NCBI GenBank assembly: GCA_037447655.1
Contig: JBBHKE010000962.1
Location: forward strand, 295,822 to 317,321
Length of the DNA stretch: 21,500 nucleotides
Source: Zygnema cylindricum
Taxonomy: Eukaryota; Streptophyta; Zygnematophyceae; Zygnematales; Zygnemataceae
Direction: 5' to 3'
In this document: one piece after another, positions 9,125 through 16,894 of the stretch
Numbering within the stretch: position 1 is the first letter of the stretch
How the letters are laid out: each line of letters starts with the position of its first letter
The notes under the pieces: model-generated
Seen by the model: the letters and a program-made list of their open reading frames with translations, nothing else
Told to the model about the DNA's origin: nothing
Database searches by the model: none
Program-made: the position numbers and the translations under genes

Positions 9125-10107
9125 TGGTGCTTAGAGTACGGAGCTTATTAGAAGCCCCTAGGATAGCCTCAATTCCTTAGTCTTTGTGTGAGTGTTACTG
9201 ACACCTTGACAGAATACAGACTAACCAGATTGCAGACCTTGGAAGAGCAGACTCCTTTGAGTCAACTACAAAAAAAATCCTTAAATTTTCTCCCCTGAGC
9301 ACTAAATTATCAATGGTCAAAGATGACCTTTTATACAAGGGCACTCTTGGAAGAGAGGCGGCTACTTCTAATTCTCCTAAGTCCTAAACCCCTCTTTGAT
9401 GCCTCTACAACTGAAATACAGAACAATCTAATCACAGTACAGTACAGAAAGGTACTTGGTCTGGAGTACTTTCTGTACGGCTATTGTACGACATTGCCAA
9501 GAAGACGACGCCTGCCATATCCGTGTTTGCCATGGTATGCCCCGAAGATGCCGCTATCTAATTTCATGTTGCCACGTGTCACCTGGTGTGGCTGTTACCA
9601 CAAACCGCCAAATCGTCCATTCCGTGATCTCGACTTCTTCCTCCGCCATTTGATTGATATCGGCCTTAATTTATAGCCGTTTAAAATACAAGCAGTACCT
9701 TTTGATGTAATTTTATCTAACTATATCTATCTGATTGTGGTTTGTTCATCAATTAAATGAACTTCTCTAATTCCACGTCTTTAAATAGCTATCGTACCAT
9801 TTTTACTTCGACACATGTGCTAGGCTACATGGTAACGACAATATGCTTACTTGGACGGACGGTGGGTACCACGATCAAAATCTTCGGTCCGTCAACCTTT
9901 TTGGTAAGTTTTCCAAAGGGTTGCCTTCTGACTCTAGGGGAAGCATAGGCTGCCATGGCATAGCTTCCTCTCCAGCCTTTAGTGACTACGACAAGTATGG
10001 GGGCTAAAGAGAGAAGTTAGAAGCAGGCTGCCTCTGCTTTTTCTTGCTCCTATAAAAATCAATTAAGTAACCTAGAAAATACCTAAGTAAACCTTTCATT
10101 TCAAAAC
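9125..10107 (-). repeat. 5' LTR and leader of element 2
   Basis: Non-coding 5' region of element 2. The LTR start lies near 10107; its first bases are altered relative to the TGTTGAAAAT/TGTAGAAATT start of elements 3 and 1, but the CTAGGTTA/TATTTTCTAGG block (about 10070-10087) aligns. Further in: GTAC palindrome (9442-9478), TAGGACTTAG (9377-9386), TATAAAAGG on the minus strand (9327-9335), post-TATA palindrome (9315-9328) and a GACTC/GAGTC hairpin (9250-9263). The second leader hairpin is degraded here. Small plus-strand frames over this stretch have no family support. Confidence 0.75.
9315..9335 (-). promoter_or_regulatory. Core promoter (TATA box plus palindrome) of element 2
   Basis: Minus strand reads TATAAAAGG (9327-9335), overlapping the palindrome GGTCATCTTTGACC (9315-9328). 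Equivalent TATA-like sequences sit at the same place in element 3 (15445-15454) and element 4 (16356-16364) and, mutated to TACAAAAGG, in element 1 (5184-5192). Position 200 bases before gag fits a Pol II start for the genomic RNA. Confidence 0.6.
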
Positions 10108-10164
10108 TAGTTCCCTCTCACAACCCCTATCTAGTGACTATACAACGAATAATATCACTGTACA

Positions 10165-10201
10165 GTACAAGAAAGTACTACTGCCGATGTACTTTCTGTA
10201 C
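10165..10201. repeat. GTAC inverted repeat in LTR U3
   Basis: GTACAAGAAAGTAC (10165-10178) faces GTACTTTCTGTAC (10189-10201) across a 10-base spacer, and each arm is itself a near-palindrome. The same arrangement occurs in the 5' LTR (15561-15597) and in element 2 (9442-9478), with decayed traces in element 1. Confidence 0.7.
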
Positions 10202-10560
10202 GACCTCTGTAAGACAAGGCCATTAAGCACACGCGTGTCCACTTTCCACTCGTTTGTATATTCCTGTTAATTCCCACTACCAAATGTTATCCCTCCACGT
10301 GGCGCCAAGTCATGCCGCGTCATAAAGCGCAAAAGTGACCATTCTGGGACCTCGACGATGATGTTTGCCGTCGGATAAAAACCCGCATTCAATATTTGAC
10401 CGTCGAAACAAATGTCCGATTCATTTGTTTCGCGCGGTATTATATACGCACTGTATATAACATGTTCTATGTCGTTTCATTTGTATTTGCGTTCATCGGT
10501 TTATCGACCATAACATAGTTTAAATATTAATCATACCCTATATACTTCAACGAACTTGTA

Positions 10561-10660
10561 CGACAGATCGGTTACGGCTGGCGGCTACGCCTCGCTTTGC
10601 CGGTCGGAGGTTCGAGTCCTGTTGGACTCAACCTTTTGTTGAGAGTGACTTAAGTCACTC
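10561..10660 (+). repeat. tRNA-like B box plus palindromes in LTR
   Basis: GGTTCGAGTCC at 10609-10619 is an exact match to the Pol III B-box consensus GGTTCGANTCC, on the strand opposite to the element. It is followed by a six-pair hairpin CTCAAC-cttt-GTTGAG type (10627-10643) and a perfect 18-bp palindrome (10643-10660). The 5' LTR copy (about 15958-16057) has the same layout with changes. No full tRNA cloverleaf can be drawn, so this is a remnant, not a tRNA gene. Confidence 0.5.
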
Positions 10661-10834
10661 TTTAGTCCTGCTTATTAGGTTTAGGCAGCGATGGCTTCCC
10701 TTCTATTTCTCTCTCTCTCCTTCAATGACTATAACAAATATGGGGGGTAGAGAGGAAACGTGAAAGCAGACTGCCTACTCTTTTTTTATATTTTAGACCT
10801 AGAAAATATCTTATAAATCTAGTCATTTTCAACA

Positions 10835-10850
10835 CTCCCCTTATTTTCTA
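10835..10850 (-). other. Polypurine tract of element 3
   Basis: The minus strand reads AAATAAGGGGAG directly before the TGTTG start of the 3' LTR. A purine run at this place is the expected primer for plus-strand DNA synthesis. It begins only about four bases after the stop of the RNase H frame at 10854. Confidence 0.8.
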
Positions 10851-10853
10851 GTC

Positions 10854-11666
10854 TTATTTTAATTTTTCTTTTAGTTCACATTTTTCTCCGCAAAATTTTA
10901 ACTTGGGAGAGGGCATGGGTTTGGTCATCATGTGAGCTAACATTTCTTCATAAGATCTATACACAAGATTTACAATTTTATTTTCAAATTTCTCCCTCAC
11001 AAAGCTTAATCTTATATCCATATGTTTAGCTTTGAAATGATGTTCTGGATTGGCTGCATTTGCAATGGCAGCCTGATTATCACAAAAAACCGCATGCACT
11101 CCCTTCTTCATATACCCCAGTTCTTGCTACAAAGACTTGACCCACATTAATTCTTTCACAACAGAATAAGAGGCCATATACTAAACCTCTATAGTAGACT
11201 GAGCAACCACCTTTTGTTGCTTACTGCTCCAACAGCAAGCATCTTCCCCCAATTACAATACATATACTGAAATGCATCTTCTCATAGGTGCATCCCCATA
11301 ACTGGTATCACTCCAAGTAGTGATATCAATGTTCTCCTCACCCAAATGCAACCATAACTCTGTGGTTCTAACCAGATATCTCATGACTCTCGTGGCTTCT
11401 TCCCAATCTCTCTTCCTAAGATCGTTAAGACTCTTACTCAGGACTCCTACTTTTGCCGCTATGTCCCGCCTTGTACAGTTCATAAAGTAGATCAAACTTC
11501 CTACTACATGTTTATAAGGAATAGACTTCATAAACTCTCTCTTCTCTGGACTCATCTGAACATCTAAGATTATCACTCGTCCATCTACACTCCCATCACT
11601 TACTTTCTTCAAGTCCATGGGAGTGGTACAACTGTTTGCTTTCTCCATCTGGAATTTCTCAAGCAT
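10854..11666 (-). pseudogene. pol: Copia RNase H (element 3), broken
   Basis: C-terminal part of pol. The frame 11666-11253 begins with the connection segment (EKFQMEKANSCTTPMD, YKHVVGSLIYFMNCTRRDIA) and reaches the first RNase H block TTWSDTSYGD, which keeps an Asp; it then shifts. The frame 11111-10854 holds the second half: VFCDNQAAIANAANPEHHFKAKHMDIRLSFVRE, with the CDNQ Asp and the KHIDI-like block typical of copia, and ends at TAA just before the polypurine tract. The stretch 11112-11252 encodes the linking SRRQ-type segment in changing frames. One or two indels split the domain. Confidence 0.9.
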
Positions 11667-11669
11667 GTT

Positions 11670-12302
11670 TCATATTACTTCTTTCTGAGTGAGTCTAATG
11701 ATTCTTTTCCCCCTATCTCTTTCCATTTGAATTCCCAAAATATATCTTGCCTCCTCGAAATCCTTCATGTCAATTCTGCTTCTAAGATCTTTCTTCAACT
11801 TATTCATCTTTTCTAAAGACTTACTTAACACTAGCATATCATCCAAATAAATTGCAATAAAAATCACACCATCCTAATCTTCAAACATATAGATAGAATG
11901 GTCAGAGCTGATCCGAATATATCCCAGACTAGTAAAAAACTCATCTAGTTTATTATTTGACTGTCGGGAGACTGCTTAAGAACATATAAGGACTTTATGA
12001 GCCCGCAGACTTTGCTCTTTTCCCCATTCTCCACAAACCCTTCCGTTGCAGCATGACGATTCTTCCTCTAACTCACCATTGATGAAGGGGGTCTTAATGT
12101 CCATCTGAGGTATCTCCATGTCTTTCGCTGCTGCTAGACTGAGGAGAATCCTTACCAATGGGAACCGAACAACAGGAGCAAACGTCTCCTCATAGTCTAT
12201 CCCCTCCTTTGGGGTGAACCCCTTTGCTACCAAACGGGCCTTATATCTTTCAATGGTATTATCTGGGTTCAGTTTCAGTTTTGAAAACCCATTTACAGCC
12301 AA
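11670..12302 (-). pseudogene. pol: Copia reverse transcriptase (element 3), broken
   Basis: Frame 12302-11976 carries KLKLNPDNTIERYKARLVAK, KEGIDYEETFAPVVRFPLVR and QMDIKTPFINGELEEE, then shifts (the MRQP block is replaced by SSCCNGR). The SLYGL and SDHS(I)Y blocks follow in broken frames between 11976 and 11868. Frame 11867-11670 has IFIAIYLDDMLVLSKS, so the catalytic motif is YLDD instead of the family YVDD (both Asp kept), followed by EEARYILGIQMERDRGKRII. That last segment gives the reference for where element 1 is cut. Frameshifts and stops prevent a product. Confidence 0.9.
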
Positions 12303-12853
12303 TAAGTTTTATTTTCTAGAGGACAATCTGCTAGCTCCTAAGTATTTGCTTCCATGATGGAAGCCATCTCATCATTTATGGCTCTAATCCATCTGACTTT
12401 TTCTGGGCTGTTCACTACCTCCAAGTATGACTGAGGCTCATCGAGATGAGTTACATTAGTTACCTTACGAGCAGCTTGTTTCTCCTATATCCTTTTGTTG
12501 CTCGTTCTTCTTCCCTCAACCTCTAAAGCTGGAATAGAGGGAAGTCTTGGGTTTCTCCTTACTGTCTCAACGTCTCCCCTATCCATAGAAGTTGGGTCCG
12601 GTTCCTCCACTTCTGTCTCCTCGAAGTCCATAGGAATATGTGAGGTATCCGGTTACTCTCATGTTTCTTGGATCTCCCCTCAATGTGCAATGAGTGTCTC
12701 ACTCAAATCCCTTTCGGGAAACACAAAGTTCTCCTCACTTTCGACCTCAAACCCGATTCTTATCTTTTTGGTATATTTGAAGGGGTCAATTATCTTTCTT
12801 TCATCCATGACAACTAGGTGTTTCACTAGAATGATATCTTGCTTTGCTAAGTC
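12303..12853 (-). pseudogene. pol: Integrase C-terminus / RT linker (element 3), broken
   Basis: Corresponds to the acidic linker of elements 1 and 2. The minus strand shows HLVVMDERKIIDPFKY near 12820-12780, an RRNPRLPSIPALEVEGRRTS block near 12510-12570 and a YLEVVNSPEKVRWIRAINDE block near 12370-12430. Several stops interrupt it, among them TAG for the Trp of the ADTWEL block near 12336. The plus-strand frame at 12495-12857 is a shadow of this. Confidence 0.75.
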
Positions 12854-13625
12854 CTAGACTCTATATCCCTTGACATCCTCATCATTTCCTACAAAATATA
12901 CAGGTTTTCCCTTAGCATCAAGTTTCCAGTTTTTTTCATTCGTATCTAGACTATAAACTTGGCTACCAAATACTTTAAGGTGAGAGATATCCGGTTTTCT
13001 TCCAACCCATCTCTCATAAGGTGTCAAACCTTTGACTACTGAGGTAAGGACTTTGTTCTTAATATATTTGCCACAAGTCATGGCTTCTGCCCAAAATCTC
13101 TTTCCTATTTTCTTGTCAGCCAACATACTGCTTACACTATCTCTTTCCTATTTATCTCTTTCCTATTTTCTTGTCAGCCAACATACTGCTTACACTATCT
13201 CTTAGTGTTCGATTTAACCTCTCAGCTACTCCATTTTGCTCGGGATTATGTGGTACAGTTTTATGGTACTGCACTCCCTCATCTCTCAAGTATTCCTCAA
13301 ACTGGTTAGAGGCATATTCTCCCCCATTATCACACCTTATTCTTTTAATGGGGGTTCCATGCAACTTCTCACTCCAGGCTTTATATTCTTTGAAGTAAGT
13401 TGGTGTTTCAGACTTCGTTTTTAGGAAGTAGACTCTAAAATATCTGGACCAGTCATGAGTAATTGTTATCATATACCTCTTCCCTCTAATTGAGGGTACC
13501 CTTGCTCGTCCCCAGATATCTGTGTGAATCAAATCTAGTACCTTTTCTCCCCTATATGTGGCGGCTTTAGGGAAAGGAAGTCTGTGAGAATTACCTTGGG
13601 CACAGCCCCTACAATCATCCACCAT
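12854..13625 (-). pseudogene. pol: Copia integrase (element 3) with 58-bp tandem duplication
   Basis: Frame 13625-13152 reads DCRGCAQGNSHRLPFPK (end of the HHCC zinc domain), HTDIWGRARVPS (first catalytic Asp), THDWSRYFRVYFLK, RCDNGGEY (second Asp) and EQNGVAERLNRTLRDSVSSML (Glu): the triad is complete. A 58-base tandem duplication (13101-13158 repeated from 13159) then repeats the SVSSMLADKKIGKR segment and, not being a multiple of three, shifts the frame. Frame 13126-12854 resumes with LADKKIGKRFWAEAM, TPYERWVGRKPDISHLKVFGSQVYSLD. Apart from the duplication this is the best-kept integrase in the window. Confidence 0.9.
13101..13202. repeat. 58-bp tandem duplication in integrase
   Basis: The block starting TTTCCTATTTTCTTGTCAGC at 13101 recurs at 13159. 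The first 44 bases are identical and the shift is 58. The duplicated segment ends in short TCTCTTTCCTATTT repeats that could have favoured slippage. Confidence 0.85.
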
Positions 13626-13654
13626 TTCATTATCACTGAACTGAATGCCTTCTA

Positions 13655-14150
13655 CTACATTTTCATTTCCCTCAACCTATCAAAGTGCACATGCCCCAAC
13701 CGCTTATGCCAAATCATCAATTTTGGGACACCAACATAGTAAGCATTCTTCTTTTCATTACTCAGGTTAAGCCTAAACATTCCTTGGCTTCCCTTATCTG
13801 TAGTGAAGTAAACTTCATCCCCACACTTAGTTGTAAAGACTCCCTTTCTAATAAAAGTGTCAAACTCTTTGTCATCTAACACAGATGTAGAGACAAGATT
13901 TTTACTCAGCCGAGGAATCTAGAGCACATCTGAGAAAGTGAGTAAAGAAGTCTTACCCTCCACTAAGACTTTCAGATCTACTAATCCCACTAGATTTGTA
14001 GTAACCACTCTCCCATCCCAATATTCTATTTCTATAGTAAGGATTTTTCTAAGCTTAGTGAAGAGGTCCTTGTCACGACACATATGCATAGATGCACCTG
14101 AGTAGATGATCCATCCTTCTTGTGGAGCTTCCCGAATTGCTTCAAGGGCA
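13655..14150 (-). pseudogene. pol: Copia protease and gag-pre-integrase (element 3), active Asp lost
   Basis: The protease block reads WIIYSGASMHMCRDK (about 14110-14075): the catalytic Asp of DSGAS is replaced by Tyr, a single-base change. VEIEYWDG-like and LLTFSDVL segments follow to a stop at 13919 (VL then TAG). The frame 13882-13655 carries the FDTFIRKGVFTTKCGDEVYF segment and the gag-pre-integrase domain MIWHKRLGHVHFDRLREM. It runs on into integrase after a frame change at 13655-13625. The upstream part of frame 14374-13919 is the gag C-terminus and linker. Confidence 0.88.
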
Positions 14151-15254
14151 CACTTCTGTCTCCGAGGGATCTCTTTCTCATCCAGACTCTCGTTAAGAAG
14201 AAGCTCCCCATCCTCCTCAGAGGACTCGTCCTCGGTTTCTCCTGTCCCTTTTGTGACCATAAGTGCCTTTTTCTTCCCTCCGGAAAAACCCCCTCCACGG
14301 TTCTCCTCGAGCCTCATCTTTGATAGCTTGTACAATCCGCGATAAAGTGTCCCAAAATTTTGCAAAAATGGCATAGGCCCTTTTGAGGCTTTGGTCCTCT
14401 AGGCTGAACCCTTTCTCCTTTGTATGGTTTTTTGGGTCTTGTCTCCACCTATCCCCTCCAGAGGCTAGAGCTTGAACGATTTTTCCCCCTCTCCTGATCT
14501 AAATCGTGTTCTCCTGCACAAGTATCATGCGGACCACTGTATTCCACTTCCATCAACTATCAGTCATTTCTTGTACGTGGTACACTATGTTCTCATACTT
14601 GTCTGGTAACTTTATGATGAGAGTGTTAACTTTTATTTATTTTGTACTTGTCCATCTGGCACCCTCCATCTCCATATATAGATAAGAAAGATCATTACAG
14701 TTGTCTAACATCTTTGCCCCTTTGTAAGTATAATTTCCCAACTTTTGCTCTGCCAACTGGAGCTCCTGAATAATACCTGCTCTATAGATCTCTATCAAAC
14801 TAACCCACAACTCCTTCGCCTTGTAAACGTGAAGATGAGGAGTTTCCAAAGCTTGAGTGAGATGTCTCAAAATGAAGTTCTTGGCAGCCATGTTGGTGTT
14901 TTCCCACATTTGGGTGTCATTCTCCGCGGTCTTCACGATCCCCGCTCCGGATGTGGTGGAAATAGGAGCAATGGGAGTAAGAGGTGTCTCCTTTTCTTTC
15001 CCCTTTTCGGACAAGCTGGTGTCTCCATCATCTGCCTCCTCCGCTGCAGCAGATGCCGCTGTACAAAACCTTACTCCACCGAACCGTGGTGGAGTTCCTT
15101 GAGGTGGACGTTTCACTTGTCCACTTACAATACCCCAGTATCGTTTTTCCCACAAAGCCCATGTTATCATGGCTTCCCAATAGATCAACCTTGATCCATT
15201 GAAGATGGGCACCCTAGAGGGTGGGCCCATAACCTGTAATTATGTGTCCTCCAT
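14151..15254 (-). pseudogene. gag: Copia gag with CCHC knuckle (element 3), broken
   Basis: The ancestral start (ATG at 15252-15254) now runs into TAA after four codons; the usable frame starts at 15230 with MGPPSRVPIFNGSRLIYWE. It extends to 14637 through the alanine-rich linker, FILRHLTQALETPHLHVYKAKELW and LSYLYMEMEGA. From 14636 to 14375 the gag continues in changing frames. The zinc knuckle CHFCKILGHFIADC (CX2CX4HX4C, about 14330-14372) is out of frame with the basic/acidic C-terminus read in 14374-13919. At least two indels are needed to explain the breaks. Confidence 0.88.
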
Positions 15255-15502
15255 TGGACTACAGAATTCGAAAGCCTGTTGATAGTTGTTAACTATCCCA
15301 ATTCCAATGGCAACCACCACTGCCCAAGCAAACAACTAGACAATATGACTGCACTTATGTGCAGCCTGGACAACCCTGAGTTTGTACAAAAATGAATCAC
15401 TGAAAACGCCCAACCAGCCGATTAGTTATAGGGTGGCAAAGATGCCAATTTATAAAAACTCTCAAAGAGAGAGATGACTACCTACCATATTTTTCTAAGT
15501 CC
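15255..15502 (-). promoter_or_regulatory. Leader of element 3 with TATA box and hairpins
   Basis: Between the LTR-matching sequence and gag. On the minus strand from right: TAGGACTTAG (15495-15504), TATAAATTGG (15445-15454), palindrome TGGCATCTTTGCCA (15434-15447), hairpin CTGCACATAAGTGCAG (15349-15364) and a weaker GGCAGTGGTGGTTGCC hairpin (15309-15324). The TATA box lies outside the part of the LTR that matches the 3' copy, which suggests the real LTR extends into this region. No canonical primer binding site was found. Confidence 0.6.
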
Positions 15503-16229
15503 TAGTTCCCTCTCATAACCCCTATCTACTGATTGTATGAGCTAATAATATCACTGTACAGTACAAGAAAGTACTACTGCCGATATACTTTTTGTACGGC
15601 CTCAGTACGACAAGGCCATAAAGCGGACGCGTGTCCACTTTCCACTCGTCTGTACGTTCCTCTTAATTCCCACGACCAAATGTTATCTCTCCACATGGCT
15701 CTAACTCATGCCACGCCATAAAACGCCAAAGTGACCATTCGGGGATCTCGGCAATGATGTGCGCCGTTGGATAAAAACCCGCATTCAATATTGACAGTCA
15801 AAACAAATGTCCGATTCATTTGTTTCTTGCGGTATTATATTCGCACTGTATAAAACAAGTTCTATGTCGTTTCATTTGTATTTCCGTTCATCGGTTTATC
15901 AACCATAACATAGTTTAAATATTAATCATACCGTATACACTACAACGAACTTCTAGGACAGACCGGTTAGGGCTGACGTCTACGCCTCGCTTTGCCGGTC
16001 GGAGGTTTGAGTGTTGCTGGACTCAACCTTTTGTTGAGAGTGACATAAGTCACTTTTTAGTCTTGCTTATTAGGTTGAGGCAGCCATGGCTTCCCTTCTA
16101 TTTCTCTCTCTCTCCTTCAGTGACTACAACAAGTATAGGGGATAGAGAGGAAACGTGAAAGCAGGCTGTCTGCTCTTTTCTTTAATTTTAGACCTAGAAA
16201 ATATCCTATAAATCTAGTGATTTTCAACA
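15503..16229 (-). repeat. 5' LTR of element 3 (part matching the 3' LTR)
   Basis: Pairs with 10108-10834. It starts TGTTGAAAATCACTAG on the minus strand at 16229; GTAC palindrome at 15561-15597; tRNA-like block near 15958-16018 with a decayed B box (GGTTTGAGTGT); near-palindrome AGTGACATAAGTCACT close to 16040. Most differences from the 3' copy are transitions. Confidence 0.85.
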
Positions 16230-16448
16230 TATCGAGACCCGTACCCTCGCGTATTGTACTGTGATATGATCGGTCGGTACAGTTGTATTAAGGGTTCAAA
16301 GAGGGAGGGTTGTAGGACTTAGAAAAATTTGGCCGCCTCTTTGTGAGAGAGCATCTATATAAATCGGCAAACTTTGCCATGTAATATCAACTCACTCGGT
16401 TGACCATTTTAAGTGACTATTTTTGTTGCGGACTCAAAGGAGTCCAGG

Positions 16449-16464
16449 CTACACAAGGGTGTAG
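16449..16464 (+). promoter_or_regulatory. Leader hairpin of element 4, copy 1
   Basis: CTACAC-AAGG-GTGTAG, six-pair stem. It corresponds to CTTCAC/GTGAAG in element 1 and CTGCAC/GTGCAG in element 3, so the third stem position varies as A-T, T-A and G-C pairs. Confidence 0.6.
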
Positions 16465-16590
16465 TTGGTCAGAGTTTTTGCCTGCTAGGGTGTCTGCATT
16501 TATAAGGGAAAGTCAAAGTGGGGAATGTTATTTAAAACTCATATTCTAACTTTGCATATTTTGATAGAACTGAGCACACAGAAAGTCTTC

Positions 16591-16606
16591 TTTCACAAGG
16601 GTGAAG
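16591..16606 (+). promoter_or_regulatory. Leader hairpin of element 4, copy 2
   Basis: TTTCAC-AAGG-GTGAAG lies about 142 bases after copy 1 in a diverged repeat of the same leader segment, which also repeats an AGGGTGTCTG box (copies near 16487 and 16634). Confidence 0.5.
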
Positions 16607-16693
16607 CTATATTGGGGTTCTGACTGTCAGGGTGTCTGTCATTTGGGTTTATATCAACTTGGAGTCGGCACTATCTAGATAAGCTTCTTTGGA

Positions 16694-16780
16694 TGTGCGA
16701 ATTTTGTGGGTAAATGGACCTTATAGAATTTCACATATGTGCGAATTTTGTGGGTGAATGGACCTTATAGAATTTCACAT
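16694..16780. repeat. 44-bp tandem duplication
   Basis: Two adjacent copies (16694-16737 and 16738-16780) starting TGTGCGAATTTTGTGGGT and ending AGAATTTCACAT. They differ at one inner position (taaatgg versus tgaatgg) and at the last base. No gene overlaps it. Confidence 0.9.
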
Positions 16781-16807
16781 TCAATACTAGTTGTGGTCTC
16801 AATCAAA

Positions 16808-16810
<3 letters not shown>

Positions 16811-16881
<71 letters not shown>

Positions 16882-16894
16882 CATATATATATAA
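16811..16894. repeat. (AT)n microsatellite
   Basis: About 34 uninterrupted AT repeats (16811-16878), then TTTAC and a shorter (AT) run to about 16894. Polymorphic and cruciform-prone; its length in an assembly may be inaccurate. Confidence 0.95.

Larger units (their letters stand above)
5983..10107 (-). mobile_element. Copia element 2, truncated inside RT by element 1
   Basis: Second minus-strand member of the same copia family as elements 1 and 3: 5' LTR (about 9386-10107), leader, gag (ATG at 9124), protease, integrase, and reverse transcriptase up to the QMD-F-K block. There the LTR start of element 1 takes over at 5982/5983. The rest of its pol and the 3' LTR are not in this window. The right end abuts the 3' LTR of element 3 at about 10107 (plus or minus 2 bases). 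It is more decayed than element 1 in gag and integrase. Confidence 0.85.
10108..10834 (-). repeat. 3' LTR of element 3
   Basis: Matches 15503-16229 almost end to end. The inner (minus-strand 5') end is TGTTGAAAATGACTAG at 10834, right after the polypurine tract. It contains the GTAC palindrome pair (10165-10201), a B-box-like tRNA remnant (10561-10620), a hairpin and palindrome (10627-10660) and pyrimidine runs near 10700. Its left end stops at the point where the 5' copy goes on into TAGGACTTAG, so this LTR may be cut by element 2 rather than complete. Confidence 0.85.
10108..16229 (-). mobile_element. Copia element 3, near-complete with two LTRs
   Basis: Most complete element: 3' LTR (10108-10834), polypurine tract (10835-10850), RNase H, RT, integrase, protease, gag, leader, and 5' LTR ending TGTTGAAAAT at 16229. 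The two LTR copies match over about 727 bases. Over the terminal 156 bases I count roughly 16 differences by eye, about 10%, so it is an old insertion. The flanks do not form a 5-bp target duplication (right flank tatcg), which fits element 2 having inserted at the left end. The order of domains (integrase before RT) is diagnostic of Ty1/copia. All genes carry stops or shifts. Confidence 0.9.
16230..16670 (+). mobile_element. Copia element 4 remnant (LTR end and leader), opposite orientation
   Basis: Homologous to the leader of elements 1 to 3 but on the plus strand. 16245-16312 matches the LTR interior of element 2 (TACTGTGAT, CAGTTGTA, TCAAAGAGGG). Then come TAGGACTTAG (16313-16322), TATATAAAT (16356-16364), GGCAAACTTTGCC (16366-16378), GACTCAAAGGAGTC (16431-16444) and CTACACAAGGGTGTAG (16449-16464). 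A second, diverged copy of the last segment follows (16584-16650). No gag follows, so this is a truncated piece. Its left side is cut by the LTR start of element 3, so element 3 probably inserted into it. The right limit is uncertain. Confidence 0.75.

Noticed and set aside
9323-9948. Plus-strand frames in the LTR/leader of element 2
   Set aside because: They cover a region whose conserved content is non-coding (TATA, palindromes) and are not preserved in elements 1 or 3.
10561-10620. Functional tRNA gene
   Set aside because: The B box is perfect, but no acceptor stem, A box or anticodon arm of proper form can be drawn, and the second LTR copy has lost the B box.
14745-15202. Plus-strand frame of 149 codons over gag of element 3
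   Set aside because: Antisense shadow of the gag frame carrying MGPPSRVP and FILRHLTQ.
15220-15240. Initiator-tRNA-like GGTTATGGGCCCA as a primer binding site
   Set aside because: It is the gag start codon region (MGPP) and lies inside the coding frame, not next to an LTR end.
1482-16229. Ty3/gypsy assignment
   Set aside because: Integrase precedes reverse transcriptase, the RT motif is YVDD with KARLVAKGF and LYGLKQAPR blocks, and the protease is DSGAS with a gag-pre-integrase domain; all are copia features.
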